A stretch of 64,000 nt of DNA from Microthrixaceae bacterium (GCA_016702505.1 JADJDU010000001.1:558001-622000); one strand, 5' to 3'. Shown: positions 17,569-26,920, counted from the stretch's first letter. Translations and numbers: made by a program. Notes: generated by a model not told the origin, from the letters alone.

Positions 17569-17868
17569 GTGGGCCGAACCCTGATCGAACGTCGCCTCCG
17601 AGATGTCTCCGAGCGGATGAAGCAGGTCGGACGCGAGCTGTCGGTGGTGGAAGAACAGCTTGCCCACCTCGTCGATGAAGCCGACGAGGCCCGAATCAGG
17701 GCATTGGTGTCAGAGACTCCCTTGGCTGGGCATGATCACCACGAGGCCCAACGCCACGCCGATGCCATGAGTCGCCACCGAGACAGCCTCGTGGCAGAGT
17801 TGGCTGAACTGGACCAAACCCAGAACGAACTACTCGACCGGCTCATGACCACGGCCCCGTCGCCATGA
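17569..17868 (+). CDS. Small coiled-coil protein, unknown function
   Basis: 99 residues from a GTG start (the open frame begins upstream but runs through the malQ promoter side). Almost entirely helical and charged: heptad-like LIERRLRDVSERMKQVGRELSVVEEQLAHLVDEADEARIRALV, then HDHHEAQRHADAMSRHRDSLVAELAELDQTQNELLDRL. It probably forms a coiled-coil dimer. It lies 49 bases upstream of the PdtaR-like regulator on the same strand and may be co-expressed with it. No family recognised. Confidence 0.65.
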   Translation: MGRTLIERRLRDVSERMKQVGRELSVVEEQLAHLVDEADEARIRALVSETPLAGHDHHEAQRHADAMSRHRDSLVAELAELDQTQNELLDRLMTTAPSP

Positions 17869-17917
17869 CCGTCTACGGTCGAACGAACCTGAACACCCCC
17901 AACACTGGAGAGCAACG

Positions 17918-18496
17918 GTGCCCACCCGTGTAGTGATCGCAGAAGACGAGGCCATCATCCGCCTCGACCTCAAGGAAACCCTGGAAGAAGAGGGCTACGA
18001 GGTGGTGGCCGAGACCGGCCGCGGTGACGAGGCGGTGGAACTCGTTAGAGAGCACCGCCCCGACGTGGCCATCCTCGACATCAAGATGCCTGGGCTCGAT
18101 GGCCTATCCGCCGCCCGCGAGATAGCGGGGGAGCGTTGGTCGGCGGTACTCATCCTCACCGCCTTCTCTCAGCGAGACCTCATCGAGCGTGCCCGTGACG
18201 CCGGAGCGTTGGCATACCTGGTGAAGCCGTTCCAGAAGTCAGACCTGTTCCCGGCCATCGAGGTGGCCGTAGGTCGATTCCGTGAGCTCAAGGCCTTGCA
18301 CGAGCAGGCCACCTCGCTGGAAGAGCAGTTGGAGACCCGCAAGACCGTCGATCGGGCCAAGGGTCAACTGATGGACAACAACGGGTTGTCGGAAGCCGAT
18401 GCCTTCGCCTTCATCCAAAAGACGGCCATGAAGGAACGCTCCACCATGCGAGACATCGCCCAGCGAGTCCTCGACGGAGACCTCCAACCCGCTTGA
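17918..18496 (+). CDS. pdtaR: ANTAR-domain response regulator, PdtaR-like
   Basis: 192 residues from GTG. Residues 1-120 are a receiver domain with the acidic pair near residue 10 (AEDE), the phospho-acceptor Asp54 (VAILDIKMPGLDG) and the lysine in YLVKPF. A helical linker leads to a C-terminal ANTAR domain: TVDRAKGQLMDNNGLSEADAFAFIQKTAMKERSTMRDIAQRVL. ANTAR domains bind twin-hairpin RNA and prevent termination. The closest well-known relative in layout is mycobacterial PdtaR, also encoded close to polA; here polA is 4 kb away. The partner kinase is not in the window. Confidence 0.92.
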   Translation: MPTRVVIAEDEAIIRLDLKETLEEEGYEVVAETGRGDEAVELVREHRPDVAILDIKMPGLDGLSAAREIAGERWSAVLILTAFSQRDLIERARDAGALAYLVKPFQKSDLFPAIEVAVGRFRELKALHEQATSLEEQLETRKTVDRAKGQLMDNNGLSEADAFAFIQKTAMKERSTMRDIAQRVLDGDLQPA

Positions 18497-18520
18497 GCCC
18501 TGCGGGGTGCGACAGGAGAT

Positions 18521-18548
18521 GGGCCCGACCGGTTGGTCGGCCGGGCCC
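18521..18548 (+). terminator. Probable intrinsic terminator after pdtaR
   Basis: An inverted repeat GGGCCCGACC-GGTT-GGTCGGCCGGGCCC begins 25 bases after the pdtaR stop; the stem has a two-base bulge. It is very GC-rich and lacks a T tract, as is common in such genomes. Confidence 0.5.
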
Positions 18549-18611
18549 ACCCGCCACGCCCCGCGGTCCGGACCCTTTCGGGTCGAGACCGACAAGGCGA
18601 GGGCGACATGT

Positions 18612-18631
18612 ACCTATCCGCTTGGGTCCTT
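18612..18631 (+). repeat. Isolated end motif of the modular repeat (copy G)
   Basis: ACCTATCCGCTTGGGTCCTT matches 9768-9787 (ACCTATCCGCTCGGGTCCTT) in 19 of 20 positions and the tail end of copy C. No hairpin modules accompany it. Confidence 0.55.
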
Positions 18632-18649
18632 GGCTTGGAGTCCGCGGAG

Positions 18650-19276
18650 TCAGATCTCCTGGGCCAGTTTGGCAATGGCAGTCAATTGTTCGACCGTTGC
18701 CACTTCTCCGCCAACTGAGAGCTCCACGCCGCCGGTCACCACGAAGTCTCCGCTGGCCCCAGCCAGGATCAGCATTGGGCTGCCGGTGGTGATCAGGATC
18801 GCGTCGTTGAGGCCGGCAACTTCGGTGGCGTCCTCCTGGATCTCCCTTTGACCAGCCAGGAAAGGACGTGCGTTCCACTGGATGTTGGCCACGGTGGCAC
18901 CCTCGGGAAACCCGTCCATCTCGATGGCGTAGCTGCAGTTCGGTGTTGTCCAGGCAGAATTGGGTTGAGCGTTCACGATCGTCACCCCGAGGATTTCACC
19001 GACCTGGGCTCCGGTGATCTCAGAGCACACATCGAGGTCCGATACCTCGTCCTCCTGTGACCCATCGGAATCCTGCGTGGAACCGTCGTTGGCGGCTTCG
19101 TTCCTAGCCGACCCAGACTCATCTGTCTGCGACGCAGCCCCCATAACGGTGGTGGCCGAGGCGTCATCTTTTTCATCGTTGCCACTCCCGCACCCGGACA
19201 CCAGCAATGCGGTGGTGGCTAGGGCAGCGAACGAGAGCCGGACCGGACGGAAAGACAGCGAGGATCTGGTTTGCAT
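18650..19276 (-). CDS. Secreted lipoprotein, DUF3558-like
   Basis: 208 residues from the ATG at 19276; a longer frame from 19330 is possible. The signal peptide SFAALATTALLVSGCGSG ends in a clear lipobox. A Ser/Asp/Glu-rich linker of about 55 residues precedes a globular domain starting DVCSEITGAQVGEILG, with a second Cys in TTPNCSYAIE. This Cys-containing start followed by a beta-rich domain resembles DUF3558-type actinobacterial lipoproteins. Function unknown; cell-surface location is likely. Confidence 0.75.
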   Translation of the reverse strand: MQTRSSLSFRPVRLSFAALATTALLVSGCGSGNDEKDDASATTVMGAASQTDESGSARNEAANDGSTQDSDGSQEDEVSDLDVCSEITGAQVGEILGVTIVNAQPNSAWTTPNCSYAIEMDGFPEGATVANIQWNARPFLAGQREIQEDATEVAGLNDAILITTGSPMLILAGASGDFVVTGGVELSVGGEVATVEQLTAIAKLAQEI

Positions 19277-19370
19277 GGACCGAAATATGCCCGACGCCAA
19301 GGCTCCGATCATGAGTGGAGCAGCACTCAAGTTGTGCGATCACGCTACTCAGCACCCTCGACACCTCCAC

Positions 19371-22061
19371 CTACGGCACCAGGTCAGTCCGAGATGACAC
19401 GCCCATCTTCGTGTACGCCCGGTGGAGGTGGTTCTCCACCGTCCGCACCGAGACCACAAGGGCCTCAGCGACCTCCCGGTTGCTGAGGCCATTACAAACG
19501 AGAGCCACGACCTCCTGCTCTCGTGGGGTCAGGCCGTCAGCGTTGGCGGCCTTTTCCAGGCTCACCAGCGGTGGGGTGGCGAGTCCCGTCTGCTCTGTCG
19601 CGGCAATGGCCTGGGCTCGGACTTTGTGGACACGATTGGGAGTGGCCAGCGCCGCCAAACACCGAACCTCGAGCCCCCACCCAGTGGCCCCAATCGCATC
19701 GAGGTCATCAGCGAGTATGTCGAGGTCTCCTGGCGAATGGACCAAACCGTGTGCCAACGCAAGCCGGACTTGGGAAAGCCGCGAGCGTACGGGGATTGCT
19801 TGGAGGATCGGCACTGCCGCGGAGGGTGCGCCCATACGGACCAGATCGTGAGCCATCTCGGCCGCCTGGGCATGACGGCCTGACGCCGACGCTGACGTGG
19901 CAAGGTCCTTCAACATCACCCTGGCCTCGTCATGACGCCCGGACAGGTTGAGCTGCCAGGCCCGAGCGCGGTCGACTTCAGGCTCGAAGAGGCCGAACGG
20001 TCCGCAAGGGTGGCTTTCCAGACGGCTCAGATCATGGGCCAGGGCGGCCCTATCACCCATGGAGGCGGAAGCTAGGGCGGCGGCAGTCGTGCACCAACGA
20101 GCCAGTCCCGCCATTTGCGCTGATGCCCAGATCTGCTCCGCCTCGAGCGCCACGGTCCTTGCCTCGGCTGGGCGGCCCCGGGCCAGCAGCACCCGACTTC
20201 GCAGCAGCGCTGCCCACCCCTGAGCCTGACGGCCGGGTCGGGTGAGGGTGTGCTGGTAGATGGCTGAGGTGAGCTCGTCAGCGTCGATCAAGCGGCCGGC
20301 GTTCAACAACGACCAGCCGAGCGAAATGACGTGCACGCCAGGATCTAGGTAAAGAGAAGGGGATGGGGCGGACAGTGCCTCCATCGCCCGATTGGCCATG
20401 TCGGCCGCCTCGTCCGCCCGATCAGTCATGGCCAACGACAGTGCTGCGGCCAGGCTTGCCGCACTGGCAACCAATGGCTCGGGATGATCGACGAGTGGAA
20501 GCGACATGGCGAGGGACATGTCGATCCGACCTTCGAGCACTTGGAACACCGCCTTCTCGGCGTCGAGAGCCAGCGGCCATGGTTTTGCCGCGGTCTGAGC
20601 CGAGTCCAGAAGCGCATACGCGGCCTGAGCGTCGTGGTGGGTCCAGAACGCCTGCTCGGCTCGGCGAATGGTCACTGCCACCAGGGCTTCGTCAGAGTCG
20701 GGAACGTGACGAGCGAGCGTCTCGGAGGCTGCAACTGGGTCACCGCGCTCATCGGCGCACCACGACTCCAGAAGTATCGCCTCGGTACTGGACTCCACAG
20801 CAGCAGAGGCGCGGGCCAGGCGCTCGGCCCGGGATGGGTCGCCCTGATCCAGTGCCATGCGAGCTCCGGCCAGAAGACGCTTGGCATCACCGCGACGGTG
20901 GGCGGTCAGGTCCCATTCGATGGCCGCCAGTTCCAGCGGACCGCCTGGTTCTGCCGCTCCGGAGATACGCGCCGCGTCGGCTAGTTCAGCTGCCATTCGG
21001 ATCCGGCTCGCCGTTGGGAGAGTCGTGCAGAGATGTAGAGCGAGAACCGGGCTGGCGAGCCTGGCCTTGGCTTGATCTCCCTGTCCGAAGATCTCCGCCA
21101 GTCCCAGTCGTTCCAGGGCCTCCAGCGGGATCGCACCGGGCAGAACCAGAGCCATGCCAATCGGAATGGCGCCGGCCATCGCCAGGACCTCTGCTGCGCT
21201 CCTTAGGTCGGCTGGCAGACAATCGAGCTCGATCTTGGCTCGGTCAGCAATTTCCGGGGTGAGCCCGGCTTCGCCTGTGAGTGTCCACAGGCCATGTCGT
21301 TCCTGGAGCGTCCCGGCACCAATCGACCCTCGAACCAGCTCGCTGGCCAGGAAAGGATTTCCTGCCGCAAGGTCGACGAGGTACTTGAGGGTTCGGCCAT
21401 CGACGGGCCCGCCGATGACGTTGGTGACCACAGCGGCGCTGTCATCTGCGTTCAACGGGGGTAGGTCGATGCGGTCCAAGCCTGCCTCGCGCCACAGCAC
21501 TGAGACGTCCTCGGGAGCTGGGCGAGACGATTTACGAAGCCCGATGAGACGGACCTGGCCATCGGTTACCAGGCGCAAGATCACCGATGAGGAGGCGGAA
21601 TCTAGGTGGTCCAGATCATCGACCACAGCCACTAGTGGCCTTCGCTGGCGAGCTAGGTGAAGGCGGAGAGCCGCCTCGACCCGTTCGAGATCGGATGACG
21701 AAACGGGACTTCTGGCCGAGACCTCGTGATTCGAGGTCGAGGCTCGGGCGGGGCCTCCCTCCGAACCTCCTGCGATGGGAGGAAGAAGACCGCGGGCCGC
21801 CCAAAGAGGCACCGTTGCGGTGGACTCTGTGGCAAGCACCCACACAGAATCGGGGGCCAGCGCACGGGCCAGTGAAGTTAGGCCACTTCCGGCCGTCCCA
21901 CAGATGACCACGCCCCTGCGGGTGAGTGCCTGGCGAGCACGGACCAGGATGTCATCGCGGCCGATCAGCACCGGCCCTACCTCGCCACCGCCTCCGACCA
22001 AGCCGTCGCCGGCTACGCCTGACCCCGTCTGAACAGCGGCTGTTCGGGGCAAGGTTGTCAC
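19371..22061 (-). CDS. Large LuxR-family transcriptional regulator with AAA-type ATPase domain
   Basis: 896 residues from a GTG at 22061. Residues 33-290 form a STAND-like ATPase: VLIGRDDIL, a P-loop-like GTAGSGLTS at 55-63, and the Walker B-like VAVVDDLDHLD. The lysine normally present in the P-loop is replaced by Leu. A long alpha-helical TPR-like middle follows. The C-terminal 60 residues are a LuxR HTH: LTPREQEVVALVCNGLSNREVAEALVVSVRTVENHLHRAYTKMGV. This is the LAL/MalT architecture. The frame extends to 22250 but would run into the oppositely transcribed ppnP, so the later start is chosen. Target genes and inducer are unknown. Confidence 0.85.
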   Translation of the reverse strand: MTTLPRTAAVQTGSGVAGDGLVGGGGEVGPVLIGRDDILVRARQALTRRGVVICGTAGSGLTSLARALAPDSVWVLATESTATVPLWAARGLLPPIAGGSEGGPARASTSNHEVSARSPVSSSDLERVEAALRLHLARQRRPLVAVVDDLDHLDSASSSVILRLVTDGQVRLIGLRKSSRPAPEDVSVLWREAGLDRIDLPPLNADDSAAVVTNVIGGPVDGRTLKYLVDLAAGNPFLASELVRGSIGAGTLQERHGLWTLTGEAGLTPEIADRAKIELDCLPADLRSAAEVLAMAGAIPIGMALVLPGAIPLEALERLGLAEIFGQGDQAKARLASPVLALHLCTTLPTASRIRMAAELADAARISGAAEPGGPLELAAIEWDLTAHRRGDAKRLLAGARMALDQGDPSRAERLARASAAVESSTEAILLESWCADERGDPVAASETLARHVPDSDEALVAVTIRRAEQAFWTHHDAQAAYALLDSAQTAAKPWPLALDAEKAVFQVLEGRIDMSLAMSLPLVDHPEPLVASAASLAAALSLAMTDRADEAADMANRAMEALSAPSPSLYLDPGVHVISLGWSLLNAGRLIDADELTSAIYQHTLTRPGRQAQGWAALLRSRVLLARGRPAEARTVALEAEQIWASAQMAGLARWCTTAAALASASMGDRAALAHDLSRLESHPCGPFGLFEPEVDRARAWQLNLSGRHDEARVMLKDLATSASASGRHAQAAEMAHDLVRMGAPSAAVPILQAIPVRSRLSQVRLALAHGLVHSPGDLDILADDLDAIGATGWGLEVRCLAALATPNRVHKVRAQAIAATEQTGLATPPLVSLEKAANADGLTPREQEVVALVCNGLSNREVAEALVVSVRTVENHLHRAYTKMGVSSRTDLVP

Positions 22062-22230
22062 GAGGCGGATGGTACTAATGGGCCCAGGAGGCCAGCCCGG
22101 CCCATCAACACGGAATGGCCAGGGGATCTGGGCAGCAAGGCCTAACCAACTGTGTCCAGCAGCGGGCCAGATCCGAAGTGGATCGCTCGAGTTCGTCACT
22201 GCAACGCCCGACGTGTGGGAACCTGAGTCC

Positions 22231-22512
22231 ATGTCGCTTTCACACAACACCTACTTCGACGGATCCGTTCAGAGCCTCGGCTTCGAGGATGGGAACCGCT
22301 TCACCGCCGGCGTGATGTTGCCCGGTGACTACCACTTCGGCACCGACGCTCCCGAGCGCGTCACCGTCATTCACGGAGAGCTGGTGGTCCGTCAGCCTGG
22401 CAGCGACACCTGGGATCACCACCCAGCCGGCACCGTGTTCGAGGTCGAGGGTTCCAGCGGCTTCGACCTCAAGGTGGCCGGTCCTACCGCATACCTCTGC
22501 GAGTACCTGTAG
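22231..22512 (+). CDS. ppnP: Pyrimidine/purine nucleoside phosphorylase PpnP (YaiE, DUF1255)
   Basis: 93 residues, a small cupin. The ATG at 22231 gives MSLSHNTYFDGSVQSLGFED, matching the family start; sequence upstream in frame is not conserved. TAGVMLPGDYHFGTDAPERVTVIHGEL and DTWDHHPAGTVFEVEGSSGFDLKV are characteristic. The family cleaves nucleosides with phosphate in nucleotide salvage. It is divergent from the LuxR-type regulator, sharing a 169-base promoter region. Confidence 0.93.
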   Translation: MSLSHNTYFDGSVQSLGFEDGNRFTAGVMLPGDYHFGTDAPERVTVIHGELVVRQPGSDTWDHHPAGTVFEVEGSSGFDLKVAGPTAYLCEYL

Positions 22513-22589
22513 GTCCCTGGTCCCCTTGATTCGCCGGGTTGGTCCGGGCCGCGCGGGGCCGGTCTGGTGACTCCTACGATCGGGGCCAT

Positions 22590-25271
22590 ATGAGGTTCAT
22601 GCTGATCGACGGGAACTCGCTCACCTACCGGGCGTTCCACGCCCTACCCACCGACTTGGTGACCGCGTCGGGCCAGGTGACCAACGCGGTGTACGGGTTC
22701 ACGTCGATGTTCATCAACCTGGTGCGCGATCACCGCCCCGATGCCATCGCCGTGGCCTTCGACCGGCCCGAGCCGACATTCCGCCACGTCCAGAACCCCG
22801 ACTACAAGGCGCAACGTGAGGCCGCGCCCGACATCTTGCGCCAGCAGATGGCCCTGGTTCGCCAGGTGGTCGACACGTTGGGGGTCACGGCCATCGACAA
22901 GGCCGGCATAGAAGCAGACGACATCATCGCCACCTTGGCCACCATGGCCCGCGACCGTGGCGACGACGTGATCATCGTCACCGGTGACCGAGACGCCTAC
23001 CAACTGGTGGAGGACCCTCACGTGAAGGTCCTCTACAACAAGCGCGGCGTGTCCGACTACGCCTTATACGACGAGGCTGGCATCGAGGAACGCACCGGCG
23101 TTCACCCCCGCGACTACGTCCAGTACGCCGCGCTCCGGGGAGACGCATCAGACAACCTCCCGGGCGTGCCCGGCGTGGGCGAGAAGACCGCAGCCAAACT
23201 CGTCAACTCCTACGGCGGCCTTGACGGCATCTTCAGTCACACCGCAGACCAGACACCCAAGCTCCGCCAGAACCTGGAGGAGAACGAATCCCAGGCCCGA
23301 CGCAACGCCGACCTGATGGCGCTGGTTCGAGACGTGGAGCTTCCCGTGGGCCTCGATGACTTGGGGTATCCGGTTCCAGACACCGAGGAACTGCGGTCCC
23401 TGTTCGACTTCTTGGAGTTCCGCTCTCTATATGACCGTCTGGCCGAAGCCCTCGAGCAGGACCTGGGCGCGCCGCCGAGCGGCAACGAGGTGATCGAAGC
23501 CGAACCGGTGGTGGCCGAGACCACCCGACACGCAGCCGAACTGCTCCGCCGTCTGATCGATCCCGGGTCGGAGGCTCCGCTGGCGGTGGCGGTGGCCTGG
23601 GAGGGACAAGAAGGGCGAAGCCCGTTGGCCGGTTTCGCCGCGGTGTTGGATTCCGAGTCTGGGGATGTGGCGTGGATCCCCGGCCCGATGTTGGCCGATG
23701 CCGAGACCGCTTCTGCTTTCGACGCGCTGTTGGCCGCCCGTCGGCTGGCCGCCCACGGCGCCAAACCTCTCTTGCGTCGCCTGCTCGACGAAGCGCCGCA
23801 GCGACCTTTGCCCGACCTGGCCATGGACACGATCCTGGCTGCATACCTCCTCGACCCCGCCGAGACCCGCTACGCCATCGGGGACGTGCTGGTCCGCTAC
23901 GCCCGTTTGGAGCTTCCGGCCGGCTCTGCGGCCCCCGAGGGCCAGCTGGACCTGACCGGCGGAGCGACCGACCAGGCCCTGGTGCACTGCAGGCAGGCAC
24001 TGGCTGTCGACCGTCTGGTCAGCCCGATCACCGACGCACTCGCCGCTCAGGGATTGCGGACGCTCAACGATGACATCGAGACGCCCCTCGTCCCGGTCCT
24101 GGCCCGGATGGAGCACGTCGGTGTCGGAGTCGACCGAGCCGAGCTGACGGCGCTGAACGACCGTTTCACCGCCGAGGTGAAGGAACTGGCCGCCCAGATC
24201 CAACACGACGCCGGCGAGACCTTCAACGTCAACTCGACGCCTCAGCTCCGCACGATCCTGTTCGACAAGCTCGGCCTGACCCCGACCAAGAAGACCAAGA
24301 CCGGCTACTCCACCGACGCTGCGTCGCTGGAGAAGCTGGCGGGCCAGCATCCGATCATCGACCACCTCCTGCGGTACCGGGAGGTGGAGAAGCTGCGCTC
24401 GACATACGGCGAAGGTCTGCTGGCCGAGGTGGCCGACGACGGGCGCATCCACGCCACCTTCAACCAGACCGTGGCCCGAACCGGGCGGCTCTCCTCGGAC
24501 GCGCCGAACCTCCACAACATCCCGGTGAGATCCGAAGAAGGCAAGGCGTTCCGACGCGCCTTCGTGCCCGCACCCGGTTGCGAGCTGCTGGTGGCCGACT
24601 ACAACCAGATCGAGCTGCGCTGCATCGCCCACCTAGCTGAGGATCCGGGTTTGATCGCGGCGTTCGAGGCCGGCGATGACATCCACACCGCCACCGCCGC
24701 CCGTGTCTTCCACGTGGCACCCCAAGATGTCGACGGTGGCCAGCGGGCCAAGGCCAAGATGGTGTCCTACGGGCTGGCCTACGGGATGGAGGCCTATGGC
24801 CTGGCCACGCGCCTCAACATCTCCCGAAGCGAGGCGGCCGAGATCCTCGACGCCTACTTTGCCGCCTTCCCCGCGGTGAAGGCCTACATGGAACGAACGG
24901 TGACCGAGGCACGGGAGCGTGGCTACACCGAAACCCTCTTCGGTCGGCGTCGCCCCATCCCCGAGCTGGCATCGACCAACCGAGGCATCCGTCAGGCCGG
25001 TGAGCGCCAAGCCATGAACGCTGGCATTCAGGGTCTGGCCGCCGACATCTTCAAGGTGGCACTGGTCCGCCTCGATGCCGAACTGCGTGCCCGTGCCTTG
25101 GAAAGCCGTCTCGTCCTCCAGGTGCACGACGAGGTCATCGTGGAGGTACCGCCGGCGGAAAAGGAGGTCGTGTCGGAGCTGACCCTCGCGGTCATGCACG
25201 GCGCGGCGAACCTCCGCGTTCCCCTCGAGGTGAACCTGTCCTTCGGGGCCAGTTGGGCCGAAGCGAAGTAG
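22590..25271 (+). CDS. polA: DNA polymerase I
   Basis: 893 residues from the ATG at 22590. Residues 1-290 are the 5'-3' exonuclease (LIDGNSLTYRAFHALP, GIEADDIIATLA, ILVTGD-like VIIVTGDRDAYQLV, GDASDNLPGVPGVGEKTA). The middle region lacks the DxE and other acidic residues of a 3'-5' proofreading domain (LAVAVAWEGQEG where DTET would sit), so proofreading is probably absent. The polymerase part has ARTGRLSSDAPNLHNIP, motif A VADYNQIELR, the O helix RAKAKMVSYGLAYGM, and motif C LQVHDEVIVEVP. Roles: gap filling and Okazaki fragment processing. Confidence 0.97.
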   Translation: MRFMLIDGNSLTYRAFHALPTDLVTASGQVTNAVYGFTSMFINLVRDHRPDAIAVAFDRPEPTFRHVQNPDYKAQREAAPDILRQQMALVRQVVDTLGVTAIDKAGIEADDIIATLATMARDRGDDVIIVTGDRDAYQLVEDPHVKVLYNKRGVSDYALYDEAGIEERTGVHPRDYVQYAALRGDASDNLPGVPGVGEKTAAKLVNSYGGLDGIFSHTADQTPKLRQNLEENESQARRNADLMALVRDVELPVGLDDLGYPVPDTEELRSLFDFLEFRSLYDRLAEALEQDLGAPPSGNEVIEAEPVVAETTRHAAELLRRLIDPGSEAPLAVAVAWEGQEGRSPLAGFAAVLDSESGDVAWIPGPMLADAETASAFDALLAARRLAAHGAKPLLRRLLDEAPQRPLPDLAMDTILAAYLLDPAETRYAIGDVLVRYARLELPAGSAAPEGQLDLTGGATDQALVHCRQALAVDRLVSPITDALAAQGLRTLNDDIETPLVPVLARMEHVGVGVDRAELTALNDRFTAEVKELAAQIQHDAGETFNVNSTPQLRTILFDKLGLTPTKKTKTGYSTDAASLEKLAGQHPIIDHLLRYREVEKLRSTYGEGLLAEVADDGRIHATFNQTVARTGRLSSDAPNLHNIPVRSEEGKAFRRAFVPAPGCELLVADYNQIELRCIAHLAEDPGLIAAFEAGDDIHTATAARVFHVAPQDVDGGQRAKAKMVSYGLAYGMEAYGLATRLNISRSEAAEILDAYFAAFPAVKAYMERTVTEARERGYTETLFGRRRPIPELASTNRGIRQAGERQAMNAGIQGLAADIFKVALVRLDAELRARALESRLVLQVHDEVIVEVPPAEKEVVSELTLAVMHGAANLRVPLEVNLSFGASWAEAK

Positions 25272-25340
25272 CCCTGAACCTTGAACTGGACATCGTCAAC
25301 ACCACAATCCCTCGTCGATGCAGCTCAAGCTGCTTGACTG

Positions 25341-26894
25341 ATGAACCAAATGACCATGACCCACGTCGTTGTCGACGGATCCAACATCGCCACCGAGGGA
25401 AGGACGGCGCCGAGTCTGGCTCAGCTAGACGAGGCGGTGCGGTCCTTCCTCTCCGAGTATGGCGAAGACCTCAAGCTCACCGTGGTGGTAGATGCCACCT
25501 TCGGTCACCGCATCAGCCCCGACGAGAAGGACGCCTTCGACGCCGGCATCGTTAACGGCGAACTGGTGACACCCCCCGCGGGTGCCATTGGCCGAGGAGA
25601 CGCCTTCGTGCTCCAGATCGCTGACAAGACCGGGGCCACCATCTTCTCGAACGACTCCTTCCAGGAGTTCCACGGCAACTACGAGTGGCTGTTCGAGGAG
25701 GGCCGTCTCATCGGCGGCAAGCCGGTGCCAGCAGTCGGATGGGTGTTCGTGATGCGGACACCGGTGCGGGGACCGACCAGCCGCAAGGCCACCAGGGACG
25801 CCAAAGGCGGCCGCCGATCAGGTCGGTCCAACCGGACCGATGGCCCCACCGTGAGTGGAGTGGCGCTAGGCCCACCACCGGTGCCTGATCGTGAGAGCGT
25901 GCTGAAGGCAGCCAGAGGGGTCACCGGCAAGGGCAACGCTGGTCCCGCGGCCGCGGCAGGCCGGGCGTCTCGGGCCTCCACCATCGGCCGGTCCGAGCCG
26001 GCCAACGAGTCCAAGGGTTCGTCCCGCAGGCGCAAGCGCACCAGCGCGTCCAAGCCAGCCGAACCCATCAACGAACCGATCCCGTTCCTCCAATTCGTCA
26101 CCGAGCATCCGGTGGGTTCTGAGGTGGAGGCCACCGTGGAACGGTTCTCGTCGCATGGCGCCTATGCCGTCACCGCTGGTGGCGCCCTGTGCTACATCCC
26201 GCTGAGGGCGATGGGTAACCCCGCGCCGACCAAGGCCCGCGAGGTGCTGACGGTCGGCGAGGTTCGTTCCTTCATCGTCACCGCCTTCGATTCCCCACGT
26301 CGGGGTATCGACGTCGCACTTCCTGGTGTGGTTGTGCCCGACGCTGCGGTTTCCTCGGCTTCAGACCGTCAACATGACGGAACCCCCGAAGGGGAATCAA
26401 CCAACGCCCAGGAGGCACCCAGCATGGCAGCGACCAAGAAGGCCCCTGCGAAGAAGTCCCCAGCCAAGAAGGCTCCGGCGAAGAAGGCCGCTCCGGCCAA
26501 GAAGGCCGCCCCCGCCAAGAAGGCTGCTCCGGCGAAGAAGGCTGCTCCGGCGAAGAAGGCTGCTCCGGCGAAGAAGGCTGCTCCGGCGAAGAAGGCGGCT
26601 CCGGCGAAGAAGGCGGCTCCGGCTAAGAAGGCGGCTCCGGCTAAGAAGGCTGCTCCGGCGAAGAAGGCTGCTCCGGCGAAGAAGGCTGCTCCGGCGAAGA
26701 AGGCGGCTCCGGCTAAGAAGGCTGCTCCGGCGAAGAAGGCTGCTCCGGCGAAGAAGGCTGCTCCGGCGAAGAAGGCTCCGGCCAAGAAGGCTGCTCCGGC
26801 GAAGAAGGCTCCGGCCAAGAAGGCTCCGGCCAAGAAGGCTCCGGCCAAGAAAGCTGCTCCGGCCAAGAAGGCTCCGGCCAAGAAGGCTCGCTGA
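25341..26894 (+). CDS. NYN-domain ribonuclease-like protein with S1-like domain and (APAKKA)n tail
   Basis: 517 residues in one uninterrupted frame. Residues 1-135 resemble a Zc3h12a-like NYN/PIN ribonuclease: HVVVDGSNIATEG with the first acidic residue, TVVVDATFGHRI, GRGDAFVLQIADKTGATIFSNDSFQEF with further acidic residues. A basic disordered linker follows. Residues about 250-335 look S1-like: VGSEVEATVERFSSHGAYAV and RGIDVALPG. From residue 362 the protein is almost pure APAKK/AAPAKK, close to thirty units, like eukaryotic-type H1 tails of some bacteria. An RNA-processing or nucleoid role is inferred. A possible internal start for the tail is listed separately. Confidence 0.82.
   Translation: MNQMTMTHVVVDGSNIATEGRTAPSLAQLDEAVRSFLSEYGEDLKLTVVVDATFGHRISPDEKDAFDAGIVNGELVTPPAGAIGRGDAFVLQIADKTGATIFSNDSFQEFHGNYEWLFEEGRLIGGKPVPAVGWVFVMRTPVRGPTSRKATRDAKGGRRSGRSNRTDGPTVSGVALGPPPVPDRESVLKAARGVTGKGNAGPAAAAGRASRASTIGRSEPANESKGSSRRRKRTSASKPAEPINEPIPFLQFVTEHPVGSEVEATVERFSSHGAYAVTAGGALCYIPLRAMGNPAPTKAREVLTVGEVRSFIVTAFDSPRRGIDVALPGVVVPDAAVSSASDRQHDGTPEGESTNAQEAPSMAATKKAPAKKSPAKKAPAKKAAPAKKAAPAKKAAPAKKAAPAKKAAPAKKAAPAKKAAPAKKAAPAKKAAPAKKAAPAKKAAPAKKAAPAKKAAPAKKAAPAKKAAPAKKAAPAKKAPAKKAAPAKKAPAKKAPAKKAPAKKAAPAKKAPAKKAR
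26424..26894 (+). other. Possible independent product: histone-H1-like (APAKKA)n protein from an internal start
   Basis: Inside the NYN gene a perfect AGGAGG at 26410-26415 lies eight bases before an in-frame ATG at 26424. Translation from there would give a 156-residue protein, MAATKKAPAKKSPAKK followed by AAPAKK repeats to the end. The DNA is built of 18-base and 15-base units such as GCTGCTCCGGCGAAGAAG with third-position variation, so length changes by slippage are expected. The protein would bind DNA non-specifically. Whether it is made separately cannot be decided from sequence alone. Confidence 0.45.
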
Positions 26895-26920
26895 GCCTTC
26901 GCTCCTCTTCGGGCTGACGC

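Noticed and set aside
26440..26890. Short tandem DNA repeats resembling a CRISPR or satellite array
   Set aside because: Units of 15 and 18 bases are in-frame coding repeats (APAKK/AAPAKK) with no spacers.
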